From Psychrobacter jeotgali (GTDB lineage Bacteria; Pseudomonadota; Gammaproteobacteria; Pseudomonadales; Moraxellaceae), in NCBI RefSeq assembly GCF_904846315.1, contig NZ_CAJHAF010000001.1, positions 1,612,001 through 1,676,000 of the forward strand: a stretch of DNA of 64,000 nucleotides. Reading direction: 5' to 3'. A program made the translations under genes and the position numbers. Under the pieces are notes generated by a model that was given only the letters and a program-made list of their open reading frames with translations, was not told the origin of the DNA and ran no database searches. This document shows, one piece after another, positions 45,027 to 52,827 of this stretch; position 1 is the first letter of the stretch, and the number at the start of each line of letters is the position of its first letter.

Positions 45027-45410
45027 ATGAATAAGTCAGTTATACCCAGCCATTGGAAAATAAAACGCTCTACCCATTTTTTCACTAAAGATAAAGTACC
45101 CAAAGCTTTATTGACTCATCACAATACTGCTGAAGGAGTATATGGCCAGATTTGTGTGATGCAGGGGACAGTCACCTTTTATGGGTTTGCTAACGAAGCG
45201 GCTACCGAACCTGAGCAAACTATAATCATTCACGCAGGAGAATTTGCTGTTAGCCCGCCGCAATACTGGCACCGGGTAGAGTTAAGCGACGATGCTCAAT
45301 TTAATATTAACTTTTGGACAGAAGGCGATACGGGCAATAAATCACTGTTCAATAGCTCTACTATTCACACTAAACCTATTGAGGCATTATTCGATAAAAA
45401 TTCTGAGTGA
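45027..45410 (+). CDS. YeaR/TehB-like cupin protein (DUF1971)
   Basis: A 127-residue cupin-like protein of the DUF1971 family, shared by E. coli YeaR and the N-terminal part of some TehB proteins. Typical segments are PSHWKIKRSTHFFTKDKVPKALLTHHNTAEGVYGQI, the turn GEFAVSPPQYWHRVEL and NINFW. In E. coli, yeaR is induced by nitrate and NO through NarL and NsrR, which fits this gene's place beside narXL and narK. An AATAGGAAGG ribosome site precedes the ATG. The molecular role is unknown; histidines in THHNT and YWH could bind a metal. Confidence 0.75.
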   Translation: MNKSVIPSHWKIKRSTHFFTKDKVPKALLTHHNTAEGVYGQICVMQGTVTFYGFANEAATEPEQTIIIHAGEFAVSPPQYWHRVELSDDAQFNINFWTEGDTGNKSLFNSSTIHTKPIEALFDKNSE

Positions 45411-45505
45411 TAATATCTTAGCAACAATGAAATAGTGGTTAAAGCTATATCCTGATATAAAATGCTAATAGCCGTTTAGCCGTTGTTGAACCCCTAGGAT
45501 AGTCC

Positions 45506-46453
45506 ATGAGTGAACCTATAGAGCAGTCTGTGTCTCAGCAAAAAAGCCGCTGGTTAGTGCCTGTTATGTGTCTATTAGCGGGCGGCTTTTTGATAGGTAT
45601 CACGACTAATGTAGCAAAATATGCTGGGGAGATAGGCTTAACTCCGCTGGCTTTTTTATTTTGGTCAATCGCAGGCGCTGCTCTTATTCTATTAGTCTTT
45701 GGACTTATGCGTCATCAGCCTCCACCTTTCAATATTCGTAGCATTGAATACTATTTAGTGGCGGCACTGGTCAGTGTCGCTGGTTCTAATCTAATATTCT
45801 TCTCAGCTATTCCTCGTGTTGGTGCAGGATTTGTGGCGCTCATTATTACTCTGCCCCCATTATTGACTTATGTTGGCGCTTTACTCTTGCGCATGGAACG
45901 TTTTCAGATCCTGCGGGCTTTGGGAGTAATAGCCGCCCTCATGGGCGCAGGGGTGCTAGCGGCACGCAAGTTTTCGGCACCTGATTCTAGTATATTTTGG
46001 ATAATACTCGCGCTGTGTGGCCCCATCTTGCTGGCTATTGGCAATCTCTACCGTACTCTGCGATGGCCAGAGAACGCCTCTCCTACTGCGCTGGCACCAG
46101 GGATGTTAATAGCGGCGGTCATTTTGCTCGGCATGTTCAGCTTATTACCGAATTACTCGCTTGCGATCCCCTTAACATCAGCTTTACCCATTGCCTTAGT
46201 CGCCCTGCAAGCGGTTATCTTTGCCGGTCAATTCCTATTGCTGTTTTTGCTACAAAAAACCGGCGGTCCCGTTTTACTTAGCTTACTAGGCTCAGTCGGG
46301 GCGGTAGTCGGCGTTCCCGTCGCTATTTTCTTACAAGGTGAAGCGCCACCAGAGGGTCTGATACTCGGTGCTTCTTTGATTGCTCTGGGTGTAGCATTGG
46401 TAACTTGGGGCGGTATAAAGATAGCGAAAGGTGTTCACGATGAGCCTAATTAA
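45506..46453 (+). CDS. EamA/DMT-family transporter
   Basis: A 315-residue inner membrane protein with about ten hydrophobic segments in two repeats, as in EamA drug/metabolite transporters. Recognisable pieces are PLAFLFWSIAGAALILLVF, YLVAALVSVAGSNLIFFSAIPRVGAGFVALIITLPPLLTYV and a final LGASLIALGVALVTWGGI. Family members export or import small metabolites, amino acids among them. It begins the plus-strand cluster leading to the amidase and deacetylase, with a gap of 113 bp to the amidase, so it may move their substrate or product. Confidence 0.85.
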   Translation: MSEPIEQSVSQQKSRWLVPVMCLLAGGFLIGITTNVAKYAGEIGLTPLAFLFWSIAGAALILLVFGLMRHQPPPFNIRSIEYYLVAALVSVAGSNLIFFSAIPRVGAGFVALIITLPPLLTYVGALLLRMERFQILRALGVIAALMGAGVLAARKFSAPDSSIFWIILALCGPILLAIGNLYRTLRWPENASPTALAPGMLIAAVILLGMFSLLPNYSLAIPLTSALPIALVALQAVIFAGQFLLLFLLQKTGGPVLLSLLGSVGAVVGVPVAIFLQGEAPPEGLILGASLIALGVALVTWGGIKIAKGVHDEPN

Positions 46454-46566
46454 TAATAAATTTCAACAGAGCTTAAATTGACTATAGTTGGTTTTTGTCC
46501 TATGTTAAGGATACAACCTCCAATAAATCAGTAATATGGAGTAAAATCAGTAACATGGAGTGAGTT

Positions 46567-47934
46567 ATGGCGCATAGTGCAAAAGAAGCAGTTTCAGCAC
46601 TAGGTATAGCAGCTGGTCTTGATGATGGTAGCCTTTGTCCGGTTGAGCTGGTTGAACAGACCTTTGCTCGCATCAAAGCTTCGGACCCAGCTATATTTAC
46701 CGAATTACTGGTAGAGCGGGCATTTAAAGAAGCACAGGCTGCCAAACAACGCCGCCACGCCGGTCGTCCTTTAAGCTCATGGGATGGGATGCCCATCGCT
46801 TGGAAAGACCTCTTTGATATAGAAGGACGGGTGACCACCGCAGGATCAACGGTTCTTAAATCTAATGCCCCAGCTAGCCGTGATGCTGATATCGTTTCCT
46901 ATGCTACTCAAGCTGGTTTAGTCTCCATCGGCTGCCTTAATATGACTGAGTTTGCCTATTCAGGACTCGGTCTCAATCCACATTATGGTACGCCCAAAAA
47001 CCCTTATGGAAACGGCCCTGCCCGCATTCCGGGCGGCTCGTCCTCCGGCTGCGGAGTCGCCATTGCCCGTGGACTGGTGCCACTAGCTATCGGTAGTGAT
47101 ACGGGCGGCTCTATCCGTATCCCTGCCGCCTTGAATGGCGTGGTCGGTTATAAAGGCTCGAGCGTAGCCTTTCCCAAGGGCGGCACCTATCCCTTATCAG
47201 TGACGCTAGATACCTTCGGCCCGCTGGCCGCTGATGTAAAAAGCTGCATTGGTGCCGCCGAGATTCTAAACGGGCGCACGCTTACGATGCCCAAGCCTAC
47301 ATCTATCAACAACCTTAAATTCCTAATTCCTACCAATGTGGTTTTCGATGAAGCTCAAGAAGCGGTAATTGATAATTTCGAAGCCAGCGTCCGTGCTTTA
47401 GAACAAGCTGGAGCGACGGTAACCCGAGGCGTCTGCACCGAATTTGATGCGATTAATACGCTTACGGCGGAACACGGCTATCTAGTAGGTCCTGAAGCGT
47501 TAGATCTACATTGGGATTTGGTACATTCTGCCAAGGCGGCTGAAATGGATCAAAGGGTGCTTGAGCGCATCCTCGATGCAGGAGATCTATCGGCTCGCGA
47601 CTTGATTGTTATTCAAAGAACTCGGGCTAGATTAATAGCCGCCAATCGCCAAGCTTTGGGGGATCAAATTGTACTGTATCCGACTACCCCCATTACCGCT
47701 CCTAAGCTTGAACCCCTTGAGCAAGATGATGATTTATACAAGCGCACCAATCAATTGATGCTGCGCAACCCGGGCTTTGGCAACTTTTTGGACTGGTGCG
47801 GTGTCGCTTTACCTAATGGCATGGATGAAAATCAGCTGCCGACCAGTATTTTGCTATCGATGCCGGGTGGTCGTGAAAGCGATATCCTTGCGGCGGCGCT
47901 TACTGTGGAAGAGCTATTACTAAAGCTTAATTAA
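46567..47934 (+). CDS. Amidase (amidase signature family)
   Basis: A 455-residue amidase. The catalytic Ser-cisSer-Lys triad is visible: Lys in MPIAWKDLFDIEG, the cis-Ser in PGGSSSGCGVAIARG and the nucleophile in GSDTGGSIRIPAALNGVVGYK. It hydrolyses an amide to acid and ammonia in the cytoplasm. The shape resembles AtzF-like and GatA-like amidases, but the C-terminal allophanate hydrolase domain is absent and the Glu-tRNA amidotransferase partners are not nearby, so it is a catabolic amidase of unknown substrate. It is followed after 92 bp by a deacetylase-family gene. Confidence 0.9.
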   Translation: MAHSAKEAVSALGIAAGLDDGSLCPVELVEQTFARIKASDPAIFTELLVERAFKEAQAAKQRRHAGRPLSSWDGMPIAWKDLFDIEGRVTTAGSTVLKSNAPASRDADIVSYATQAGLVSIGCLNMTEFAYSGLGLNPHYGTPKNPYGNGPARIPGGSSSGCGVAIARGLVPLAIGSDTGGSIRIPAALNGVVGYKGSSVAFPKGGTYPLSVTLDTFGPLAADVKSCIGAAEILNGRTLTMPKPTSINNLKFLIPTNVVFDEAQEAVIDNFEASVRALEQAGATVTRGVCTEFDAINTLTAEHGYLVGPEALDLHWDLVHSAKAAEMDQRVLERILDAGDLSARDLIVIQRTRARLIAANRQALGDQIVLYPTTPITAPKLEPLEQDDDLYKRTNQLMLRNPGFGNFLDWCGVALPNGMDENQLPTSILLSMPGGRESDILAAALTVEELLLKLN

Positions 47935-48026
47935 AACTTATAACACTCATTGATACACGTTAATACAATTTAATAATGATAACACTCGTTGATAACACTT
48001 ATTGATAACAAGGAAAGGAGAACAAC

Positions 48027-48929
48027 ATGGCTAAAACTATTATATGTGGTTTCGGAACTGACGTTGATTCAGTAGCAGGACAAATCGGCTCCTACGGCGG
48101 CGGCGAAAGCCCATCGGATATTCAGCGCGGGGTATGGGCATCTGAGGTCGGCGTTCCGCGCCTCTTAAGATTGTTCAAAAAGTACGATATGCGTACCTCA
48201 TTTTTTATTCCCGGTCATAGTATCGAGAGCTTCCCCGATGTCGCCAAAATGATCGTTGATCACGGTCACGAAGTCGGCGCCCATGGCTACTTACATGAAA
48301 ACCCCATTGCCATGACCCGCGCGCAAGAAGAGGCGATAATGGAGAAATCTGTTGAGCTGATTACCAAGCTCACCGGTCAAAGCCCACGTGGTTATGTAGC
48401 TCCATGGTGGGAGATGTCGGCGGCGACCCCTGAGATCTTAGCCAAATATGATTTCAAATACGATCATAGTCAAGGCTACCGTGATTTCCAGCCGTTCTAT
48501 GCGCGCGTTGGTGATGAATGGAACGTGATCGATTATTCCAAAAAAGCAGAAGACTGGATGCATCCTATGATCCATGGTGATGAGATTGATCTGGTCGAGA
48601 TTGGCGCTAACTGGTATATGGACGACCTGCCGCCAATGATGTTTATGAAAAATGTGCCGAACAGTCACGGTTTCGTCAATCCCCGTGATATCGAAGAGAT
48701 GTGGCGTGATCAATTCGATTGGGTCTATCGTAATATGGACTATGCGGTTTATCCTTTTACCATTCACCCTGACGTGTCTGGACGTCCACAAGTGCTCATG
48801 ATGCTGGAGCGTTTAATTGACTATATCAATAGTCACGAAGGCGTAGTTTGGATGCCATTTGAAGATATCGCCGCAGATTTCCGTAAACGTTTTCCTTTTG
48901 AAAGCGGCAAACGTCCTGAAGTGATATAA
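48027..48929 (+). CDS. Polysaccharide deacetylase (NodB-homology) family enzyme
   Basis: A 300-residue cytoplasmic NodB-fold enzyme without a signal peptide. The metal triad is visible as the Asp-containing [10 protein letters not shown] near the N-terminus and [14 protein letters not shown] with the two metal His. [16 protein letters not shown] and the late [26 protein letters not shown] complete the active site. The sequence resembles the PuuE allantoinase/HpPgdA branch, which acts on small cyclic amides or peptidoglycan rather than on chitin. Next to an amidase, hydrolysis of a cyclic amide is likelier. A GGAGAACAAC ribosome site precedes the ATG. Confidence 0.88.
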   Translation: MAKTIICGFGTDVDSVAGQIGSYGGGESPSDIQRGVWASEVGVPRLLRLFKKYDMRTSFFIPGHSIESFPDVAKMIVDHGHEVGAHGYLHENPIAMTRAQEEAIMEKSVELITKLTGQSPRGYVAPWWEMSAATPEILAKYDFKYDHSQGYRDFQPFYARVGDEWNVIDYSKKAEDWMHPMIHGDEIDLVEIGANWYMDDLPPMMFMKNVPNSHGFVNPRDIEEMWRDQFDWVYRNMDYAVYPFTIHPDVSGRPQVLMMLERLIDYINSHEGVVWMPFEDIAADFRKRFPFESGKRPEVI

Positions 48930-48971
48930 GGCGTATTAAACGTTTCAAAAATAAGGACTACTAAGCAGAAA

Positions 48972-49009
48972 TGACCTTGTTGACGTTGTTAACTTTCTCA
49001 ACAAGGTCA
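48972..49009. promoter_or_regulatory. Perfect stem-loop between the deacetylase gene and the 99-residue gene
   Basis: TGACCTTGTTGA (48972-48983) and TCAACAAGGTCA (48998-49009) form a perfect 12-bp inverted repeat with a 14-nt spacer. No T-run follows, so it is not a typical terminator. It ends 27 bp before the next start codon and could be an operator or an mRNA structure. Confidence 0.5.
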
Positions 49010-49036
49010 GCAAGGCTAATGTTAAGGAGAATATAA

Positions 49037-49336
49037 ATGTGTAACGCATGTGGCAACCCAGCCGCCCCCGGGCACTGGACAGAAGCAGGCGCGCAAACTG
49101 GCGGCATACGCCTAAGGGCGGTATTTCAGCGCATCTCAGTATTAAAACGCGTGCTGCACCCTTACGGCTTTTCAGTTTATGCCGATGGTGTTATTCCGCA
49201 AATGCAGCTCATTTGCCCAGGAGGTGCTAGAGTTTTAGTTGATAATTTATCGGAGCTTTGGACAGAGGTCGAACGCCGTCAAGGGTTCGCTATAGACCCA
49301 TTGGCCGCGCCATTAACCATAACCCTGACCAGCTGA
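49037..49336 (+). CDS. Small conserved-looking protein beside CobW GTPase, function unknown
   Basis: A 99-residue cytoplasmic protein I do not recognise. It begins MCNACGNPAAPGHWTEAGA, with a CxxC pair at residues 2 and 5 and a nearby His, and has a further Cys in MQLICPGGARVL; these could form a metal site. The rest is a small mixed alpha/beta sequence. A GGAGA site precedes the ATG. Its stop codon overlaps the start of the CobW-type GTPase (TGATG), so the two are translationally coupled and probably work together. It could be a partner or metal donor for the GTPase. Confidence 0.7.
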   Translation: MCNACGNPAAPGHWTEAGAQTGGIRLRAVFQRISVLKRVLHPYGFSVYADGVIPQMQLICPGGARVLVDNLSELWTEVERRQGFAIDPLAAPLTITLTS

Positions 49337-50292
49337 TGTCAACCTCACAAGACCATCGGCTCGATATCGTTCTATTGAGCGGCTATCTGGGTTCCGGTAA
49401 AACCACATGGCTACGGCATGCACTCTTTACTCAAGCGTTTGGTCATGCTCAAGTCTTTACTCAAGAAGCGGCTCAGCAGCCCGTCGACGACTTACTGCTA
49501 GAGCAAGCGCTGAGCGTCACTGTACTGACTGGCACAGCGGGCACGCCAAAAGGTAAAGAGGAGCTGATCGCTGCCTTACTTGAGGTTGCCGAATCTCGTA
49601 CCAGTGCATCATCCGGCCCTCAACCAGACACCCTGATTATAGAAACCAGCGGCTTAGCTGATCCTGCTGAGATTATCGTGGCTATCAGAGTACATCCGAT
49701 TCTGATTTATCATTTTGCCTTAAAACAAACTATCATCATGGCTGATGCCCTCCACTTTGAGGAGGCGCTAAAAACTGATGCGTTATGCCGTCAACAACTG
49801 CTATCTGCGGATCGAATAGTCATCGCAAAATCAGAGGATATCTCCCTACCTGCCTTATCAAATCTGGTCTCTACCATCGAGCACATTAATCCAGCCGCTC
49901 CTATCTCTTTATCGACATTCGGTGTCGAAAGCCCCTTACCTGCTTTGCCTACGCCCACTGAAACTTACCAATCTACTCTCGCTGATACCAGAGCGCCCAC
50001 TACTGTGGTCACCCTACCGATGCCTGAGAATATAAATTGGATTGAGTTTACCGTTTGGCTATCGGCATTGCTGCACGCTCGAGGGGATAAAATCCTGCGT
50101 GTTAAAGGCGTTTTGCACACTGATGAAGGTGCACTGTTGCTACAATCGGTACGTAAAGTCATGCAGCAGCCTGAAATTCTAGCTCGTGAGAGCAGCGAAG
50201 CGAGATCTGGAGATATGGTCTTTATAGGAGAAAACATGAATAAACAGGATCTGCTTGCCTCTCTTTTTGCTTTTATTAACAAAGAAGATTAG
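49336..50292 (+). CDS. CobW/COG0523-family GTPase (putative metallochaperone)
   Basis: The start is the ATG at 49336 (318 residues) that overlaps the previous stop; the open frame extends further upstream without similarity. The P-loop LSGYLGSGKTTWLRHAL, the Walker-B-like ETSGLADPAEI and DRIVIAKSED (base-recognition NKxD replaced by AKSED) mark the G3E family. A short C-terminal CobW_C domain follows (HARGDKILRVKGVLHTDEGALLLQSV). The CXCC metal motif is not obvious. COG0523 proteins load metals such as Zn, Co or Fe into specific enzymes. By position its client may be the metal-dependent deacetylase-family enzyme at 48027. Confidence 0.85.
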   Translation: MSTSQDHRLDIVLLSGYLGSGKTTWLRHALFTQAFGHAQVFTQEAAQQPVDDLLLEQALSVTVLTGTAGTPKGKEELIAALLEVAESRTSASSGPQPDTLIIETSGLADPAEIIVAIRVHPILIYHFALKQTIIMADALHFEEALKTDALCRQQLLSADRIVIAKSEDISLPALSNLVSTIEHINPAAPISLSTFGVESPLPALPTPTETYQSTLADTRAPTTVVTLPMPENINWIEFTVWLSALLHARGDKILRVKGVLHTDEGALLLQSVRKVMQQPEILARESSEARSGDMVFIGENMNKQDLLASLFAFINKED

Positions 50293-50656
50293 GTCTGAAT
50301 TTAATTTGAATTAGATAGCTTATTTTAAACTCAACTTAGGTTATTAAAACGAGCAAAAAACCCTTTTTTTAGACCGCTTAAAAAATCACAATAAAATCAG
50401 ATAGTTATGACCTCAATCATGTCAAGATAGGTCTAGCAATAAGTCTCAAATGGTCTTAAATGCCGTATTCTTACATACCTTGTACTGACGGGCTTAGAGC
50501 CTTGTTTCCATAACTGCAGATTACTAGCACATTAATATACATCAATATTTAACTCGTATTTGGGCACTGCCACTTTGCAGTGTTTTTGACCTCTACCCTA
50601 CCGCTATTTCTATCAAAATGGCCTAATAAACTACCCTTTTCTATATTTTTAGAGGT
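50293..50656. other. Spacer at the border of the CDI region
   Basis: A 364-bp AT-rich stretch between the GTPase gene and the leftmost CDI fragment. I see no gene, no convincing hairpin with a T-run and no tRNA. It marks the boundary where the conserved metabolic cluster gives way to the variable region. Confidence 0.5.
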
Positions 50657-51408
50657 TCAATATTGTAAGAGAATACAATAATACTCAGGTTCTTCAAGAC
50701 GCTTTTTACCGAACTCTTTGGTAATTTGTGACTGCGCCCCAAGCTCTTTATTCACTCGTGTCGCATTAAACACATTATCCAGTACTCCAGCATATTCTTC
50801 ATGATTGTCAGTCGTGATATCCCTATTACCCGTAATGCCAGTAATACCCGCTTTGGTGACACTGCTATCACTATCGCCATCGGTGCCATAACCTAAGCCG
50901 TTACTATTAGCCTGAGGTTTGTTCTCAGTCATACCAAGACTGACGCCAACTTGGATCGCATCTCCATCATAGGTCGTAGAGTTCTTGATATCTTCTGAAG
51001 TAACGCCTTGTTTAAAGACGATGTTACTCTTACCATTGGCTTGGGCATCCGCTGAAGTGGTGAACACGCCACCGATGAAGTTGCCTTTGCCTTCAGTAAC
51101 GAGGTCGGCTTCATTGGCAAAGATGCCTGATTGCGCGCCTACGGCTTTGTAGTCCGCATCGATATCTGTCTTGCCACCATTCAAGGATAGACTGGATCCT
51201 GCACCACCCTTTAAGTCAATGTCTGCTGTAAAGCCCATGTTCTTTTGCTTGCTGTCATAAGTTGCCGTATCCTGTAGCGATTCGATGTTGACGTTACCGC
51301 CGATCACGCCCTGCGCTTTATTAGTGTTTATAACACCGCCTTTGATGTTGACGTCGTTACCAATGTCAAAGGTAGTAGTGCCGCCGACGTTGATTTGGCT
51401 GTTAGCGT
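50657..51408 (-). pseudogene. Truncated CdiA/filamentous-hemagglutinin module (remnant)
   Basis: On the minus strand the frame translates to the same FHA-like block found in the modules to the right: INVGGTTTFDIGNDVNIKGG, IGGNVNIESLQDTATYD, SSLSLNGGKTDIDADYKAVG, GLGYGTDGDSDSS. The similarity begins abruptly at about 51408, with no start codon or signal peptide. It ends abruptly after QITKEFGK, where the intact modules continue with EAPKAVGDFA; here 15 unrelated residues and a stop follow. The pretoxin and toxin parts are gone. It is the left-most, decayed orphan of the CDI array. Confidence 0.8.
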
Positions 51409-51496
51409 AAATAAATGAAAAAAGCTACGATTCGTTTAAAATCATAGCTTTTAGTTAAATCGAGATTAATTTATAAAGTTATAGGCTAAAAATCAA

Positions 51497-51706
51497 TTAA
51501 TCATTATTGTAATTCATTGATGTTGTTACAGTAGTTGGCAGAGTAGATAGAATATCCTCATAATCGTTTATACTAAGCATGCCGCCTGCTACCAATCCAA
51601 ATAAATAGCCTTGCCAAAGTATTGAACCTTGACGAGGGTTGTTGCTGAGTTCTAAATATTCAGGAATTTCTTCTTGAAAATCTTTTTTACTATACTTAAA
51701 TGCCAT
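51497..51706 (-). CDS. Small orphan immunity-like protein (paralogue 1)
   Basis: A 69-residue protein with a strong AAGGAGG ribosome site. The segment ILWQGYLFGLVAGGMLSINDYEDILSTLP is shared in pattern (WQGYLF, then an acidic helix and LxxLP) with its neighbour at 51735-51968, so the two are paralogues. No known immunity family was recognised. Its place in a stack of short AT-rich genes after CdiA modules suggests an immunity protein that protects from a cognate toxin. The toxin that matched it is no longer beside it. Confidence 0.55.
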   Translation of the reverse strand: MAFKYSKKDFQEEIPEYLELSNNPRQGSILWQGYLFGLVAGGMLSINDYEDILSTLPTTVTTSMNYNND

Positions 51707-51734
51707 AAAACCTCCTTAAAATTGAAATAATTAG

Positions 51735-51968
51735 CTAATCAGGTTCTATATCTGAGGGTTCCCCTAATAGAAAGTCATAACACTCTTTATCTCCAACTTG
51801 CGGTAAAAGAGTATACAGCTCACTATCACCCTCAATTATACTAAACTCAAGTAAGGCGAATAAATAGCCTTGCCAAAACAAAGCAACGTCATCGCAAAAA
51901 TCGTCACGTTCCATCTGTTTTTTTAGCATTATTTTAATGTTTTCTACATTCAAATTTTCATTCTTCAT
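51735..51968 (-). CDS. Small orphan immunity-like protein (paralogue 2)
   Basis: A 77-residue, acidic, cytoplasmic protein. It shares FWQGYLFALLEFSIIEGDSELYTLLPQV with the neighbouring 69-residue protein, so a duplicated immunity gene is the simplest reading. No good ribosome site precedes the ATG. Function is inferred from location only. Confidence 0.5.
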   Translation of the reverse strand: MKNENLNVENIKIMLKKQMERDDFCDDVALFWQGYLFALLEFSIIEGDSELYTLLPQVGDKECYDFLLGEPSDIEPD

Positions 51969-52031
51969 AATTATTTATTGTAAAACTCAATAATAGAAAT
52001 AATAAGGCTTTTAAGTAAAAAAATATCTTAA

Positions 52032-52442
52032 TTATAAACAAGATATATTAAACTTATATTCCTCAGGTAAGTCTTTTGGATACGAATCAGTATTGACACC
52101 CCAAGGAGATATTTCTAAATAAAAATCATTTGTATTCCAAATACATAATTTACACATGAAAATGATTTCTTTTAAATGATTTGATATTTCAATATCATGT
52201 TTAGCTTCAACTATTACTATTTCTAAATCTTCAATTAATTCCAATATTTCTGAAATTTTCATCAAAATAGAAGGATCGCAGTCATCCACATATCTTAATA
52301 TCTTAAACTTATCCTCATCATTTTCTCTCTCTAAGAAACTACTGTTTCTAAGGTGTTCAGAGCGATATATAACCCTTTTATGTTTTTCTGCTAAACCTAA
52401 ATCATTTGGAGATATCTTTCTATATACACTGAAAAACTGCAT
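52032..52442 (-). CDS. Probable orphan CDI immunity protein
   Basis: A 136-residue cytoplasmic protein of unrecognised family, rich in Ile, Lys and acidic residues with mostly helical character (ISEILELIEDLEIVIVEAKHDIEISNHLKEIIF). GAGGGAA precedes the ATG. It lies among short AT-rich genes between CdiA module remnants, as immunity genes do, and no toxin gene is directly upstream. The AT content is higher than in the metabolic genes, consistent with lateral acquisition. Confidence 0.5.
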   Translation of the reverse strand: MQFFSVYRKISPNDLGLAEKHKRVIYRSEHLRNSSFLERENDEDKFKILRYVDDCDPSILMKISEILELIEDLEIVIVEAKHDIEISNHLKEIIFMCKLCIWNTNDFYLEISPWGVNTDSYPKDLPEEYKFNISCL

Positions 52443-52557
52443 AACTTATTCCCTCTATAAAGTACCAGGGAAAGTATTAATCAGCTCCCCTTTTGATTAG
52501 TAATAATTATTATGACAAAATCACTAAATGTATTAGGTAAGCTTTTCCTTATGACTA

Positions 52558-52788
52558 TTAAGCGATTAGTTTGTCGATAATTTCAAGACATTCTTCTTTC
52601 GGTAATACAAACTCATCTCCCATGTCCATTGCTATTAAGCTATGTAAATCACTATGAAGATCATAAGGTATCTCACTAGAATAATCGAGTAAAACCTTCA
52701 TAGCTTGTGTTGATATCTTAGTAGGCTGATAATCAGTCAATATCTGTCTTTTTAATTCTAATAATTCAATTTTGATAAGTTCATTCAT
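52558..52788 (-). CDS. Probable immunity protein for the adjacent orphan CdiA module
   Basis: A 76-residue helical protein (MNELIKIELLELKRQILTDY...EECLEIIDKLIA) with a good GAGGTGA ribosome site. It begins 39 bp after the stop of the CdiA module at 52828, the usual place of cdiI. It has no recognised family. It is the likeliest partner of the unknown toxin domain encoded there. Confidence 0.55.
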   Translation of the reverse strand: MNELIKIELLELKRQILTDYQPTKISTQAMKVLLDYSSEIPYDLHSDLHSLIAMDMGDEFVLPKEECLEIIDKLIA

Positions 52789-52827
52789 ACTTTCACCTCA
52801 GACTTCGTCTTTATAAATGCAATTAAC

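Noticed and set aside
49048..49230. 60-codon ORF overlapping the 99-residue gene
   Set aside because: It is in another frame within the 99-residue gene, whose ribosome site and stop-start overlap with the GTPase support the chosen frame.
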